Below, in pieces: positions 33,364 through 43,788 of a DNA stretch of 44,427 nt. A program made the translations under genes and the position numbers. The stretch is from Gemmatimonadota bacterium (GTDB lineage Bacteria; Gemmatimonadota; Gemmatimonadetes; Gemmatimonadales; GWC2-71-9): the NCBI GenBank assembly GCA_003221995.1, contig QHUR01000033.1:1-44427 (forward strand), given 5' to 3'. Within the stretch, counting starts at the first letter, position 1. Each line of letters begins with the position of its first letter. The notes under the pieces were generated by a model. That model ran no database searches. It had not been told where the DNA came from and worked only from the letters and a program-made list of their open reading frames with translations.

Positions 33364-35484
33364 ATGTCGACGCGCACCAAACCGCAGCCGAAGGCCGCCA
33401 AGCCGCTCGCCAAGGCGGACCTGCTCGACATGTTCCGCCTCATGTACCTCTCCCGCCGTCTCGACGACCGCGAGATCCAGCTCAAGCGCCAGAACAAGAT
33501 CTTCTTCCAGATATCGGGTGCCGGCCACGAGGCGGTGCTCGTCGCCGCCGGCAGGGTGCTGCACCCCACGTACGACTGGTTCTATCCCTATTACCGCGAC
33601 CGCGCCCTGTGCCTCGCCCTCGGCATGACGCCGACGGAGATGCTGCTTTCGGCCGTCGCCGCGGCCGACGACCCGAATTCGGGTGGCCGCCAGATGCCGT
33701 CCCACTGGGGCCACAAGGCGCTCCACATCGTGAGCCAATCGAGCCCCACGGGGACCCAGCTGCTGCAGGCGGTGGGCTGCGCCGAGGCGTGGCTGCGTTT
33801 CGATCGCAGCGACGGCATCGCGGAGAAGCCGATTCGCGGCGACGAAGTCGTCTACTGCTCCGGGGGCGACGGCACCACGAGCCAGGGTGAGTTCTGGGAG
33901 GCGATGAACACCGCGAGCAATCTGAAGCTGCCGGTCCTGTTTCTGATCGAGGACAACAAGTACGCGATCTCGGTGCCGGTCGAAGTGCAGACGGCGGGGG
34001 CCTCGGTGTCGAAGCTCGTGGCCAACTTTCCTGACCTCTTCATCGAAGAAGTGGACGGCTGCGACCCGATCGCGTCCTTCGAGACCCTGACCCGCGCGGT
34101 CGCGCACTGCCGGCAGCGCCGCGGTCCCGCCCTCGTGCATGCGCACGTCATCCGGCCGTACTCGCACTCGCTGTCGGACGACGAGGTGCTGTACAAACCG
34201 CCCAAGGAGCGTGAGGAGGAGTCGAAGCGGGACCCCATCGCGACGTTCTCCAAGCGGCTGGTGGCCGAGGGAATCGCGACTGCGGCGGAAGTCGAGGGGA
34301 TCAAGCAACAGGTGGACGAGGAGGTGGAGGTCGCGGCCGACATGGCGCTCGCCTCCCCCCAGCCCCAGCCCGAGACGGCGCTCCACTACGTCTACTCCCC
34401 TGACGTCGATCCCACGTCGGAGCAGTTCGACACCGAGGATGACCCCCAGTTCGCGGGGGATCCGACGACGATGGTGGACCTCCTGAACGTCTGCCTCAAG
34501 GACGAGATGGCCCGCGATCCGCGTATCCTCCTCTTCGGCGAGGACGTGGCCGACGTCAGCCGGGACCAGTACCTGGGCCAGGTGAAGGGGAAGGGCGGGG
34601 TCTTCAAGGTCACCTGGGGGTTGCAGCGGCAGTTCGGGAGCGGGCGGGTATACAACTCGCCGCTCGCGGAGGCGAACATCATCGGGCGGGCGATCGGACT
34701 CGCCACGCGGGGCCTCAAGCCGGTCGTGGAGATCCAGTTCTTTGACTACATCTGGCCGGCCTACCACCAGCTGCGCAACGAGCTCGCCACGCTGCGGTGG
34801 CGCTCGCACAACGCCTTCAGCTGCCCCGTCGTGGTGCGCGTGACGTATGGTGGTTACCTCAAGGGCGGGGCGATCTACCACTCGCAGACGGGCGCCGTCG
34901 TGTTCACCGCCATTCCCGGGCTCCGCGTCGTGTGCCCCGCAACCGCCCTCGACGCGAACGGCCTGCTCCGCACCGCCATCCGCTGCGACGACCCGGTCCT
35001 GTTTCTCGAGCACAAGCACCTCTATCGCCAGACCTACAACAAGGCGCCCAACCCCGGCCCGAACTTCATGATCCCCTTCGGCAAGGCCAAGGTAGTCAAG
35101 GAGGGGCCCGACCTCACGGTCGTGACGTACGGGGCCGTCGTGCACCGGGCGCTCCTCGCGGCGAAGGAACTCGAGGAGAGAGACGGTGTGCGGGCCGAGG
35201 TCATCGATCTGCGGAGCCTCTCGCCGATCGACTGGGACGCGATCGCCCGATCGGTGCAAAAGACCAGCCGGGTGCTCGTCGCTTACGAGGACGCGCGCTC
35301 CTGGGGCTACGGCGCCGAGATCGCGGCGCGCGTCGCGGACGAGGCGTTCTCGTGGCTCGACGCGCCGGTGAAGCGCGTCGCGTCGACCGATACGTTCGTC
35401 GGGTACGCCCCCACGCTGGAAGACTTCATCCTGCCGCAGGTGGAAGATCTCGCGCAGGCGATGCGCGAGCTGCATGCGTTCTAG
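33364..35484 (+). CDS. 2-oxoacid dehydrogenase E1, fused alpha and beta subunits
   Basis: Thiamine-diphosphate-dependent E1 of a branched-chain 2-oxoacid or pyruvate dehydrogenase complex, 706 residues with alpha (about 20-330) and beta (about 365-706) parts in one chain. The TPP motif [35 protein letters not shown] begins near residue 167. The beta part has [47 protein letters not shown] and [20 protein letters not shown]. Fused E1 chains are found in several phyla; substrate is more likely branched-chain than pyruvate but not proved. E2 and E3 genes are not in the window. The next gene overlaps by 11 bp. Confidence 0.93.
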   Translation: MSTRTKPQPKAAKPLAKADLLDMFRLMYLSRRLDDREIQLKRQNKIFFQISGAGHEAVLVAAGRVLHPTYDWFYPYYRDRALCLALGMTPTEMLLSAVAAADDPNSGGRQMPSHWGHKALHIVSQSSPTGTQLLQAVGCAEAWLRFDRSDGIAEKPIRGDEVVYCSGGDGTTSQGEFWEAMNTASNLKLPVLFLIEDNKYAISVPVEVQTAGASVSKLVANFPDLFIEEVDGCDPIASFETLTRAVAHCRQRRGPALVHAHVIRPYSHSLSDDEVLYKPPKEREEESKRDPIATFSKRLVAEGIATAAEVEGIKQQVDEEVEVAADMALASPQPQPETALHYVYSPDVDPTSEQFDTEDDPQFAGDPTTMVDLLNVCLKDEMARDPRILLFGEDVADVSRDQYLGQVKGKGGVFKVTWGLQRQFGSGRVYNSPLAEANIIGRAIGLATRGLKPVVEIQFFDYIWPAYHQLRNELATLRWRSHNAFSCPVVVRVTYGGYLKGGAIYHSQTGAVVFTAIPGLRVVCPATALDANGLLRTAIRCDDPVLFLEHKHLYRQTYNKAPNPGPNFMIPFGKAKVVKEGPDLTVVTYGAVVHRALLAAKELEERDGVRAEVIDLRSLSPIDWDAIARSVQKTSRVLVAYEDARSWGYGAEIAARVADEAFSWLDAPVKRVASTDTFVGYAPTLEDFILPQVEDLAQAMRELHAF

Positions 35485-38400
35485 CGCGGCCCGCGGCTAC
35501 AGCCTCTTGTTCTTCCTCTCCGGGGCCACCGGGCTCGTGTACGAGCTCCTCTGGGTCCGGCTCCTCTATCAGGCGTTCGGCTCGACGATCGAGTCGGTGA
35601 CCACCGTCGTGGCCGCCTACATGGGTGGGCTCGGGCTCGGCGCCTGGCTGCTCGGGCGACGCAGCGACCGCCACACGCGGCCCGCGGCCCTCTACGGCAG
35701 GCTCGAGATCGCGATCGGCGTGTTCGGCCTCGTCTCGCCTTTCGTGCTGGCACTGGCGCACCGCGTCTACGTGAGTGCGGCCGGGGCGCTCGGCCTCGGC
35801 GGGGGGGTGAGCGTGGCGCTGCGGTTCACGCTGGCCGCGCTGGTACTGCTCGTCCCGACCACGCTGATGGGCGGCACCCTCCCCGTGCTCACCCGCGCGT
35901 TCATGGGCACCGAGCGCGATCGCCTGAAGCGGTCCCTGGGCTGGCTGTACGGCATCAACACCCTGGGTGCTGTCGCGGGCACGGCGCTCGCCGGCTTCTT
36001 CCTGATCGAGTACGTCGGCATCCGGGCAAGCCTCTGGGCCACGGCCGCGGTCAACCTCGGACTCGGAGCGGCGGCGCTCGCGCTGGCGCGCCCGCTCGAA
36101 CCCGTTCCCGTCCCCGCGCTCGCCGTCGACGGGCCGGTGGCCCCGGTGGCCCCGGTGGCCCCGGCCGCGGAGGCGGGTCGCACGCTGCGCAGAGTGGGGC
36201 TCGGGTTGCTCGGCGTGACCGCGTTCGCCGCCCTGCTGCACGAGATCGCGTGGACTCGCGTCCTGGTGATGATCGTGGGAGGCTCGACGTACGCCTTCAC
36301 GCTGGTGCTGCTCGTCTTCCTCCTGGGGATCGGACTGGGCAGCGCGGTGCTCACCCGCGGCGCCGCCGCCGCCTCCGAGACGGCCGCCGACGCGGCCCTG
36401 GCGCAGGGGGTGACGGCGGCGGGCGCGGCGCTCCTGTTCGCGTTCTTCAGCTTGCTGCCCCGCTACATCATCGCCGTGTTTCAAGCGCAGTCCTGGGGTG
36501 CCTCCCAGCGACTGGTGGCGCTGGGCCTCGTGATCGGCGGCGTCGTGCTGGTTCCGGCGATCGGGATGGGGATGACCTTTCCGCTGTTGACCGATCTCGT
36601 GGCGCCCGGCGGCAGCGGCCGGGGGGAAGACGTGGGGCGCGCCTACGCCCTGAACACCGTGGGCAGCATCGCCGGGGCGGTGCTCACCGGCTTCGTGTTG
36701 GTGGTGGCGTTCGGGACCGATCTGACGCTGCGCTTAGGCCTCCTCGTGAGTGCCGCAGCGGCGCTCGGACTCGCGGCGCTTGCGGCCCGCGGCGTTGCCG
36801 AGGGCTCGGCGCAGCACCGCCGGCTGCGGGCCCGCGTGCTCGGGGCGGGCGTCCTCGCCAGCGCCGGGCTCGTCGCGGCGCTCGGCGCCCCCCGCTGGAG
36901 TACCCGGCTGATCGACCTCGGCCCCGCCATCTACGCGCGCGAGCCGATGGATCGCGCCGCCGTCGAGACGTTCCTCGGCCATCGCGGCGCCCGCCAGCTC
37001 GCCTATCGCGAGGGCCGCAACGCCACCGTGTCCGTATGGGAGAGCGGCCCGGGCCGGAGCCTCAAGGTGAACGGCAAGGCGGACGCCTCCGACCACGGAG
37101 ACATGGACACCGAGATCATGCTCGGCCTCGCCCCCGTCGCGGCCCGCCCGCAAGCGAGCACCGCACTGGTGATCGGCTACGGCAGCGGGGTAACGGCCCG
37201 GGTGCTGGCCGACGTGCCGGGCATGCGGCGCGTGCGCGTCGTGGAGATCGAGCCCGCGGTGCTCGCCATGAGCCGCTACTTCGAGCACGTCAATGACACC
37301 GTGCTGGCGCGCCCCGGCGTCGCGGCAGTGGTGGACGACGCGCGCAGCGCGCTCCAGCTCGACCCCGCACGCTACGACGTGATCTCGTCCGAGCCGAGCA
37401 ACATCTGGCTGGCGGGGGTCGCGACCCTCTATACGCCCGAGTTCTACCGCATCGTGCGCCGTCGCCTCGCGGACGACGGCGTCTTCTGCCAGTGGGTCCA
37501 GCTCTATCAGGTGCCGGTCCCGGTCGTTGCGGGCGTGGTGCGGAACATCCGTACGGTGTTTCCGCACGTGGAAGTGTGGTTCAGCTCGCCGGGCGACGTT
37601 CTGATCGTCGGCTCGCTCAAGCCGCTGACGTACGATGCGGCGTGGCTCGCGCGGCTGGTGGGGCCGGGCGGCGCGCTGGGCGGGCTCGCGCGGGAGTACC
37701 TGGCGGTGGATGCCCCGGAGCAGTACTTCGGCCACCTGCTGCTCGACTCGATCGGGGCGGCACGGCTCGTCGAGCGCGCCACGATCGTCCACAGGGACGA
37801 CCGGCCCCGGCTCGAGTTCGTAGCCGCGCGCCGCTTCCTCGACACAGGGACGGAGGGCGTTTTCGACTCGCTCGCCGCCTTGGCGGGTGCGGCGCCCGCG
37901 CACGGCTCGCCGCTGCTCTTCGCCAGGGCGCTCACCGCGCGGCGCGGCGACCTCGCGGCGTGGCGTTACGTCGAGGCGGCGCGGCGCCAGCGCCCCGACG
38001 ACCCCTTCTGGACGGTCCACGCCGCGGCCATTCGCCTCGGGGCCGGCGACACCACGTTCGCCGACACCGCCCTCGCGCGGTTCGTCCCGCGGAGCGCCGA
38101 TGCGGCGTTGCTCGCGGGGCTCGTCGCCGCGAAGCGGGGACAGGGGGAGCGCGCGCGGCGCCTGCTCGCACAGGCGCTCGCGGGTGGCGCGGGAGTGGAC
38201 AGCGCGGAGGCGAAGGCGGCGCTCGCGACGTTGGCCACGCGGGACAAGCGGTGGGCGGACGCCGCGGCGCTCGCGCGGGCCGCGTTCGCGGCGGAGGGCA
38301 CATTGCGGCACCCCTATCCCCGGGCGTGGTTGGCGGAGGCGTTGACCCGCATGGTGCAGGCCGGCCCCGCTGCGTCGGCGGACAGCCTGCTCGCCGACGC

Positions 38401-38575
38401 CGTACGCGGTCGGCCCGGCTGGTCGACGCTGCACGAGCTGCGCGCGTTCGCCGCGCTGCGGATGGGACGCTGCGATGTGGCGGTGAAGGAGTTCCTGCTG
38501 CTGCTCGACTTCGGGATCGAGCGCGACGACGGGCCCGACCTGGTGATGCGCTGCCGCCGTGGCCTGAAGCTCTAG
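35474..38575 (+). CDS. Polytopic membrane protein with spermidine-synthase-like domain and repeat-like tail
   Basis: A 1033-residue three-part protein. Residues about 8-470: some 12-14 membrane helices in two homologous halves ([25 protein letters not shown] and [25 protein letters not shown] both start with the same G/A-x-LxxEI/LxWxR pattern). Residues about 510-770: Rossmann methyltransferase-like spermidine synthase fold with [26 protein letters not shown] and [20 protein letters not shown]. Residues about 790-1033: helical repeat-like (TPR-style) tail. Known as fused MFS/spermidine synthase in annotations; aminopropyl transfer is not demonstrated. GTG-free ATG start, 11-bp overlap with the E1 gene. 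Its TAG shares a CTAG with the kinase stop. Confidence 0.88.
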   Translation: MRSSAARGYSLLFFLSGATGLVYELLWVRLLYQAFGSTIESVTTVVAAYMGGLGLGAWLLGRRSDRHTRPAALYGRLEIAIGVFGLVSPFVLALAHRVYVSAAGALGLGGGVSVALRFTLAALVLLVPTTLMGGTLPVLTRAFMGTERDRLKRSLGWLYGINTLGAVAGTALAGFFLIEYVGIRASLWATAAVNLGLGAAALALARPLEPVPVPALAVDGPVAPVAPVAPAAEAGRTLRRVGLGLLGVTAFAALLHEIAWTRVLVMIVGGSTYAFTLVLLVFLLGIGLGSAVLTRGAAAASETAADAALAQGVTAAGAALLFAFFSLLPRYIIAVFQAQSWGASQRLVALGLVIGGVVLVPAIGMGMTFPLLTDLVAPGGSGRGEDVGRAYALNTVGSIAGAVLTGFVLVVAFGTDLTLRLGLLVSAAAALGLAALAARGVAEGSAQHRRLRARVLGAGVLASAGLVAALGAPRWSTRLIDLGPAIYAREPMDRAAVETFLGHRGARQLAYREGRNATVSVWESGPGRSLKVNGKADASDHGDMDTEIMLGLAPVAARPQASTALVIGYGSGVTARVLADVPGMRRVRVVEIEPAVLAMSRYFEHVNDTVLARPGVAAVVDDARSALQLDPARYDVISSEPSNIWLAGVATLYTPEFYRIVRRRLADDGVFCQWVQLYQVPVPVVAGVVRNIRTVFPHVEVWFSSPGDVLIVGSLKPLTYDAAWLARLVGPGGALGGLAREYLAVDAPEQYFGHLLLDSIGAARLVERATIVHRDDRPRLEFVAARRFLDTGTEGVFDSLAALAGAAPAHGSPLLFARALTARRGDLAAWRYVEAARRQRPDDPFWTVHAAAIRLGAGDTTFADTALARFVPRSADAALLAGLVAAKRGQGERARRLLAQALAGGAGVDSAEAKAALATLATRDKRWADAAALARAAFAAEGTLRHPYPRAWLAEALTRMVQAGPAASADSLLADAVRGRPGWSTLHELRAFAALRMGRCDVAVKEFLLLLDFGIERDDGPDLVMRCRRGLKL
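36134..36166 (+). repeat. 9-bp tandem repeat (3.7 copies)
   Basis: CCGGTGGCC repeated three times exactly and once partly, encoding [11 protein letters not shown] in the linker between the two membrane halves of the 1033-residue protein. In-frame, so copy-number changes would only alter the linker length. Confidence 0.85.
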
Positions 38576-40425
38576 GCCCTGGGCCTCTCCCCCAGCGCCT
38601 CGCGAATCTCCCCCGCCGCAGCGATCGCGTGGTCCACGTCGCGTGACAGGGCCCGCGCCTGTTGCGTCGCCTGCGTGAGGTCGTCCAGCACGGCCGCCAC
38701 TCCCGCTGAGCGGAGCCGCAGCAGGTCGAAGCGCACGTTCTGCATCGCCAGCACACACGACTCGACCTGATCCTCGATCAGCTGGCGGCGCGTCACGAGA
38801 TCGGTGAGCGTCTGCCGCTGCCGCGCGAGCAGGCCGAGCTGCCGCTCCCGCTCCGCCCCCTCCGGCTCCTGCTTCGTCGCCGCGATCTTCGCATCTAGGC
38901 GCGCCAGCGCGCTCTGGTCCACATCCGCGCTCATCGTATGGAGCATGCGGGCGAGCTCCTCGGCACGGTGCAGCAGCGCGTCCACCGTGTGCAGCACGTC
39001 CGGCAGCAGCTTCTTCTCCGACTTCGGTACGCGCTCGAGGATCTTGAGGATCGCCCTGCGGTCGTTGCGCGCCTGCTGGACCGCGCCCGTCTGGCGCCCG
39101 AACTCCCCACTCGTGGCGGGCGGGAGCTCGGCCGGCTTCGCTCCCGCGGCGAGCCCGAGACGGGCATCGGCGGCGTCGGGTGCGGGAGGCCGGTACAACA
39201 CGTCGCGCCAGGAGTAGCCGGCATGCCAGAGCCTGATGTAGCGCGGCACGAGACTGAACGCGGCCATGAAGCCCGCGACCATCAGCGACCAGCTGGGCAC
39301 ATGATGGCCCGTGAGGACATCGACCAGGAGCAGCGACCCACTCACCGAGGCCCACCGCACGAAACTGGCGCGCGCATCCCGCACGATTGCCGCCTCGCCG
39401 GCCTCTCCCAGCGGAGCGGGCTGCTCGGCGCGCCCCCGGCGGCTCGGCCGCCGGTCCCGCTCGCGCCCGCGTTGCGCGGGGGGGCCCAGCGGCGCCGGCC
39501 GCGGGGGGGCGTCACTGGAGCGGCGGGCGCCAGCGAGTGGACGCCGCGGCTGGTACGCGGTCGCCGTGCGCGCCTCGAGGGACCGGCGTAGCGCGTCGGC
39601 GGTGGGCCAGCGGTCCTCGGGATCCTTCTCGAGGCAGCGCATCACGCAGCTCTCGAGGTCGGGCGGGCAGTCGGGGCGCTTCGCGACGACGCGCGGCGCC
39701 GGCTCCGTGATGTGCTTCATCAGGATCCCCGGCACCGTCGGGGCGGAGAAGGGCAGCTCGCCCGTGAGCGTCTGGTAGGACACGACGCCGAGGCTGTAGA
39801 GGTCGGAGCGGCCGTCGATCTCCCGGTCGCCCGCCGCCTGCTCGGGGCTCATGTAGTGCGGTGTGCCGATGGCTACGCCGGTGGCCGTGAGCGTCGCGGG
39901 GCCCGTGGTGGAGGAGAGGGCCTTCGCGATTCCGAAATCCGTCACGACCACCCGGCCCCGGCTCCCTTCGAGCAGGATGTTGTCAGGCTTGACGTCGCGA
40001 TGGATGATGCCGACCGCGTGCGCGGCGCCCAGCGCGTCGGCGGTCTCGATCATGACCCGGCGCGCCTCCTCCGGAGGCAACCGGCCCCGGCGCTTGAGCC
40101 GGGCCGCGAGCGACTCCCCGTCGACATACGCCATCACGAAGTAGACGAGGCCGTCCGGACCTTCGCCGACGCTATGAATCGGCACGATGTGCGGGTGGGA
40201 GAGCTGAGCGGCGGTCTCCGCCTCGCGCAGGAACCGGATGCGGATCTCCTCGCGGAAGGCGAGCTCGGGCGGGAGCACCTTGACGGCCACCTGGCGCTTC
40301 AGGCGCTCGTCCCGCGCCTGATACACCACGCCCATCCCGCCGCGGCCGATCTCCCCCGCGATCGTGTAGGAGCTGCCCAGCGCCTTGCGCAGGCGCGTCA
40401 CCAGGGAGTTTTCGGCCTCGGCCAT
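38572..40425 (-). CDS. PknB-type serine/threonine protein kinase with membrane segment and coiled-coil tail
   Basis: 617 residues. Eukaryotic-like kinase domain 20-290: GEIGRGGMGVVY loop, Lys49 (VAVKVLPPE), catalytic Asp144 in IIHRDVKPDNILL, Asp163 in VTDFGIAKAL, and GTPHYMSPEQA. A Pro/Arg-rich linker (about 290-355) leads to one or two membrane helices (about 360-400, SVSGSLLLVDVLTG and SWSLMVAGFMAAFSLVP), then a long coiled coil (about 455-617). There are no PASTA repeats, so the sensor part is the cytoplasmic coiled coil or the short hydrophobic domain. Stop TAG is read from the same CTAG as the opposite gene's stop. A TTGCAC-17-TAAATC promoter lies upstream. Confidence 0.93.
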   Translation of the reverse strand: MAEAENSLVTRLRKALGSSYTIAGEIGRGGMGVVYQARDERLKRQVAVKVLPPELAFREEIRIRFLREAETAAQLSHPHIVPIHSVGEGPDGLVYFVMAYVDGESLAARLKRRGRLPPEEARRVMIETADALGAAHAVGIIHRDVKPDNILLEGSRGRVVVTDFGIAKALSSTTGPATLTATGVAIGTPHYMSPEQAAGDREIDGRSDLYSLGVVSYQTLTGELPFSAPTVPGILMKHITEPAPRVVAKRPDCPPDLESCVMRCLEKDPEDRWPTADALRRSLEARTATAYQPRRPLAGARRSSDAPPRPAPLGPPAQRGRERDRRPSRRGRAEQPAPLGEAGEAAIVRDARASFVRWASVSGSLLLVDVLTGHHVPSWSLMVAGFMAAFSLVPRYIRLWHAGYSWRDVLYRPPAPDAADARLGLAAGAKPAELPPATSGEFGRQTGAVQQARNDRRAILKILERVPKSEKKLLPDVLHTVDALLHRAEELARMLHTMSADVDQSALARLDAKIAATKQEPEGAERERQLGLLARQRQTLTDLVTRRQLIEDQVESCVLAMQNVRFDLLRLRSAGVAAVLDDLTQATQQARALSRDVDHAIAAAGEIREALGERPRA

Positions 40426-40452
40426 GCGGTTCCGCGAAGGAGTGCGCGGATA

Positions 40453-40481
40453 GATTTAGCGGCGCGCGGGCGGTCGTGCAA
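40453..40481 (-). promoter_or_regulatory. Candidate sigma70-type promoter of the kinase gene
   Basis: On the minus strand, TTGCAC is separated by exactly 17 bp from TAAATC, which lies 27 nt upstream of the kinase ATG. The -35 matches TTGACA at four of six positions; the -10 is weak. Confidence 0.4.
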
Positions 40482-40520
40482 CCTTCAAAAAGGGTTGGAC
40501 TTACACGTCAACGGAACTTG

Positions 40521-40598
40521 GCCGCTAGCTTTTGGCCGTTGGCTGCTCCGCACGTGGCCAAGCGCCACCCTGACGGCTAAGGGCCAATGGCTAATGGC
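40521..40598. repeat. Imperfect inverted repeat in the kinase-lon gap
   Basis: In the 310-bp gap between the kinase and lon, the only stretch over 300 bp without a gene, two 24-nt arms (40521-40544 and 40575-40598) pair imperfectly around variants of TTGGCC..TTAGCC; related fragments (attggccgc at 40620) recur nearby. No T-run follows, so it is not a plain terminator. Nothing else but the kinase promoter and weak lon upstream signals was seen in the gap. Confidence 0.5.
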
Positions 40599-40735
40599 TC
40601 CCTGGCAGTCTCCTGCCTCATTGGCCGCTTGCTACCGGAACGCGACACCCCATCGCGGCGTTAATTGTGGCACGGTCGATGCTGTGGCCATGTGGTACGT
40701 GGTGTGACGGACCATCTCCTGCTTGAGAGATCGCA

Positions 40736-43195
40736 ATGTCTGAGCGACTGACGCTCCCGGTGCTTCCGCTCCGGGACATGGTGCTGTTTCCCGGCGTCAC
40801 CGCGCCGATCGGCGCGGGGCGGCCGGCCACGCTGCGCGCCATCGAGGCGGCGCTGAAGCATCCGTCCCGCCGCGTGTTCGCGGTTGCCCAACGGGAAAAC
40901 GTGGACGCGGTAACGCCGGCCAGCCTTTATGGGATGGGCACGATCGCGCGCATCGGCCAGGTGCAGCGCGGGCTTGGCGGAGTACAGCTCATGCTGAACG
41001 GCGACGCCCGCGCGGTCGCATTGCAGTACCGTGAGACCGACGGCTACCTCGAAGCCGACCTGCGGGAGGCCGAGGAGCTTCCGCCCCTCAATGCAGAAGA
41101 CGCGGCGTTCGTGGCGCTGTACCGGGAGACCCGGCAACGCGCCGCCGAGCTGGGCCAGAAGTCCGGGCTCCCCGAGGAAGTGGTGAAGCAGGTCTTGGAG
41201 GGAGTCACCGATGCCGGCCGGTTCGCCGATCTCGTGGCGGGGTACCTCGAGGTGAAAGCGCCCGAGCGCCAGGCGCTGCTCGAGACCCTCGCAGTCGAGG
41301 AGCGATTGCGGCGGGTGCTGGTCCACATCCAGCGCCAGATCGGCGTCATCGACGCTCAGGAGGAGATCAAGTCGCAGGTCCAGGAGGAGCTGGGCGAGCG
41401 GCAGCGTGAGATGCTGCTGCGCGAGCAGCTGAAGGCGATCCGCAAGGAGTTGGGCGAGGAGGACGAGGGAAGCGAGGTCGCAGAGCTGCGCAAGCGGTTG
41501 GCGGAGCTGGAGCTTCCCGAGGCGGCGCGCAAGGAGGTGGAGCGGGAGCTGGCGAGGCTGGAGCGGGCGAACCGCGACTCGATGGAGGCCCAGGTGATCC
41601 GGACCTACCTCGAGACCATGGCGGAGTTGCCGTGGGGCACACGGGCCGACGAATCGCTCGACCTGAAGCGCGCGGCCGAGATCCTCGAGCAGGACCACTA
41701 CGGCCTGAAGGACGTCAAGGACCAGGTGCTCGAATTCCTGGCGGTGCGCCAGCTGCGGCAGCGCGAAGCCCCCTCGGCAGCCCCGAAGGAGCCCGCGCCC
41801 GAGGAGGGGCGCCGGCCGCAAGGGAACGAGGACGACAAACAGAAGGGGCACATTCTCCTGTTCGTCGGCCCGCCCGGCGTCGGCAAGACGTCGATCGCCA
41901 AATCGATCGCCCGCGCGATGGGCCGGCCCTACGTGCGCATCTCGTTGGGCGGCGCCCGCGACGAGGCGGACATCCGCGGCCACCGCCGGACCTACGTGGG
42001 CGCGATGCCCGGTCGCATCATCCAGGGGATGAAGCAGGCGGGCGCGAAAAACCCCGTGTTCCTGCTCGACGAGGTGGACAAGCTCGGCGTCTCGTTCCAG
42101 GGAGACCCGGCCGCCGCGCTGCTCGAGGTGCTGGATCCGGCCCAGAATGACTCGTTCACGGACCACTATCTCGGTGTGCCGTTTGACTTGTCCGAGGTGC
42201 TGTTCATCGCGACGGCGAACTTCCCCCAGAGCATCCCCGGTCCGCTGGTAGACCGCATGGAGGTGGTCAACTTCGCGGGCTACACCGAGCGGGAGAAGCT
42301 CGAGATCGCGAAGCGCTACCTCGTACCGCGCCAGCTGCGCGAGAACGGGCTGACCGTGGATCAGCTCGTTCTCACGGAGGCGGCCCTCTCGGACATCATC
42401 GCGAGCTACACGCGCGAGGCGGGCGTCCGCCAACTGGAGCGGGAGATCGGCAAGTTGGGGCGCCGGGTGGCGCGGAAGATCGCGACCGGCGAGGTCGACC
42501 GCCTGACCGTGGACCGGCTGGATGTCGAGGACCTGATTGGCCGGCCCAAAGTCCATCCGGAGCGCAAGGCGCGGGAGGACCAGATCGGCGTCGCCACGGG
42601 GATGTACTACACACCCGTCGGAGGGGACATCATGTTCGTCGAGGCGAGCGTGATGAAAGGGAAGGGCGAGCTCGTGCTCACGGGCCAGCTCGGCGACGTG
42701 ATGAAGGAATCGGCCCGTGCCGCGCTCACCTACGCGAAGTCGCACGCTGATCTGCTCGGCATCCCGGAAGAGGCGTTCAACGACACGGACATCCACGTCC
42801 ACGTGCCCGCGGGCGCCATCCCGAAGGACGGGCCGTCGGCCGGCGTTACGATGGCGACGGCGCTCGTGTCGGCGCTGTCCAGGCGTCCGGCCCGTCACGA
42901 CATCGCCATGACGGGGGAGGTCACGCTCCGCGGGCGGGTGCTGCCGATCGGCGGCGTCAAGGAGAAGGTGCTGGGCGCCGTACGAGCGGGGATCAAGACG
43001 ATCATCCTCCCCAAGGAGAACGAGGCGGACCTGCAGGATCTCCCGGAGGACGTGCGCAAGTGGTTGGACGTGCACGTCGCGGAGGAGCTGGGCGAGGTGT
43101 TGAGCCTGGCCCTGCGCGGCGCACGCTTCGAGGAGGGTCACCTCGTCTTCGAGGGCGAGGCGCCGATGGAGCCGAGTCTGGTCTCTAAGAACTGA
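40736..43195 (+). CDS. lon: Lon ATP-dependent protease
   Basis: Hexameric AAA+ serine protease that removes damaged and regulatory proteins in the cytoplasm. 819 residues. N-terminal LON substrate domain ([24 protein letters not shown]), coiled-coil helices ([27 protein letters not shown]), AAA+ domain with Walker [10 protein letters not shown] near 378 and Walker [12 protein letters not shown], and the protease domain with Ser701 ([14 protein letters not shown]) and Lys742 ([10 protein letters not shown]). A charged, Pro/Glu-rich insert (about 345-372, [19 protein letters not shown]) just before Walker A is longer than in most Lon proteins. ATG 40736 is preceded by GAGAG. No CIRCE-type operator was found. 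Its 3' end overlaps the TetR gene by 11 bp. Confidence 0.97.
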   Translation: MSERLTLPVLPLRDMVLFPGVTAPIGAGRPATLRAIEAALKHPSRRVFAVAQRENVDAVTPASLYGMGTIARIGQVQRGLGGVQLMLNGDARAVALQYRETDGYLEADLREAEELPPLNAEDAAFVALYRETRQRAAELGQKSGLPEEVVKQVLEGVTDAGRFADLVAGYLEVKAPERQALLETLAVEERLRRVLVHIQRQIGVIDAQEEIKSQVQEELGERQREMLLREQLKAIRKELGEEDEGSEVAELRKRLAELELPEAARKEVERELARLERANRDSMEAQVIRTYLETMAELPWGTRADESLDLKRAAEILEQDHYGLKDVKDQVLEFLAVRQLRQREAPSAAPKEPAPEEGRRPQGNEDDKQKGHILLFVGPPGVGKTSIAKSIARAMGRPYVRISLGGARDEADIRGHRRTYVGAMPGRIIQGMKQAGAKNPVFLLDEVDKLGVSFQGDPAAALLEVLDPAQNDSFTDHYLGVPFDLSEVLFIATANFPQSIPGPLVDRMEVVNFAGYTEREKLEIAKRYLVPRQLRENGLTVDQLVLTEAALSDIIASYTREAGVRQLEREIGKLGRRVARKIATGEVDRLTVDRLDVEDLIGRPKVHPERKAREDQIGVATGMYYTPVGGDIMFVEASVMKGKGELVLTGQLGDVMKESARAALTYAKSHADLLGIPEEAFNDTDIHVHVPAGAIPKDGPSAGVTMATALVSALSRRPARHDIAMTGEVTLRGRVLPIGGVKEKVLGAVRAGIKTIILPKENEADLQDLPEDVRKWLDVHVAEELGEVLSLALRGARFEEGHLVFEGEAPMEPSLVSKN

Positions 43196-43772
43196 CGGCG
43201 CGCACGCCGTTGACCACGAGATCCACCGCAGCCTCCTTCCACCGTTCCCGCAACGTAGGCTCGTCCGCCCCCAGCGGGGCCGCGCTTGCCGCGATGAGCG
43301 ACTCGAGCTGCAGGTAGGCCACCATCAGTACCAGCGCTTGCGCCGCCGTGACGTGGGGGTCGAGATCGTCCCGCACCTGACCGAGCCCCTGCCCCTCGGC
43401 GAGCAGCACCACTAGCCGCTTGATCGCCGGCGTGAAGGGGCGGGCGTCCGAGCGCTGGGCCTGGCTCAACAGCGTGACGAGCTCGGGGTGCGACGCGAGG
43501 AATTCGAATTGCGCCCGCAGCGCGTGCTGCAGCCGTTCCAGAGGTGATCCCGAGAGGGGCGGGATGTCGGCGAGCGCCCGCTCCAGCTCCGCTGCGCCGC
43601 GCGCGAGCACGGCCTGGAAGAGTCCCCGCTTCGAGTGGTAGTAGTAGAACAGCAGCTGCTTGTTTACTCCGGCGTGGCGGGCAACCCGCTGCACGCGCGC
43701 CCCCGCGTAGCCCTGGCTCGCAAACTCGTCTCGGGCTGCCGCGATGATCCGTAGTGCCCTACCATTACTCAA
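43185..43772 (-). CDS. TetR-family transcriptional regulator
   Basis: A 195-residue one-component regulator. The N-terminal DNA-binding domain (RALRIIAAARDEFASQGYAGARVQRVARHAGVNKQLLFYYYHSKRGLFQAVL, about 4-56) is complete; the C-terminal ligand-binding part (LERLQHALRAQFEFLASHPELVTLL and following) is of the AcrR/YcdC-like type. TTG start at 43772 is 16 bp after the stop of the alpha/beta hydrolase gene on the same strand and has no clear ribosome-binding sequence, so translation may depend on the upstream gene. It probably controls that hydrolase operon; the ligand is unknown. Confidence 0.9.
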   Translation of the reverse strand: MSNGRALRIIAAARDEFASQGYAGARVQRVARHAGVNKQLLFYYYHSKRGLFQAVLARGAAELERALADIPPLSGSPLERLQHALRAQFEFLASHPELVTLLSQAQRSDARPFTPAIKRLVVLLAEGQGLGQVRDDLDPHVTAAQALVLMVAYLQLESLIAASAAPLGADEPTLRERWKEAAVDLVVNGVRAVSS

Positions 43773-43788
43773 CTTGGGTGGCAGGAGG

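Noticed and set aside
36734-39355. 873-codon minus-strand open frame across the spermidine-synthase-like and kinase genes
   Set aside because: It is out of frame with two well-supported genes and has a low-complexity Ala/Arg/Gly composition.
40426-40735. Heat-shock operator or small RNA before lon
   Set aside because: No CIRCE-type TTAGCACTC-N9-GAGTGCTAA and no promoter-plus-terminator pair was found; only an imperfect inverted repeat is visible.
40661-43141. 826-codon open frame antisense to lon
   Set aside because: It mirrors lon codon for codon, has no recognisable domain, and such long antisense frames are normal at this GC content.
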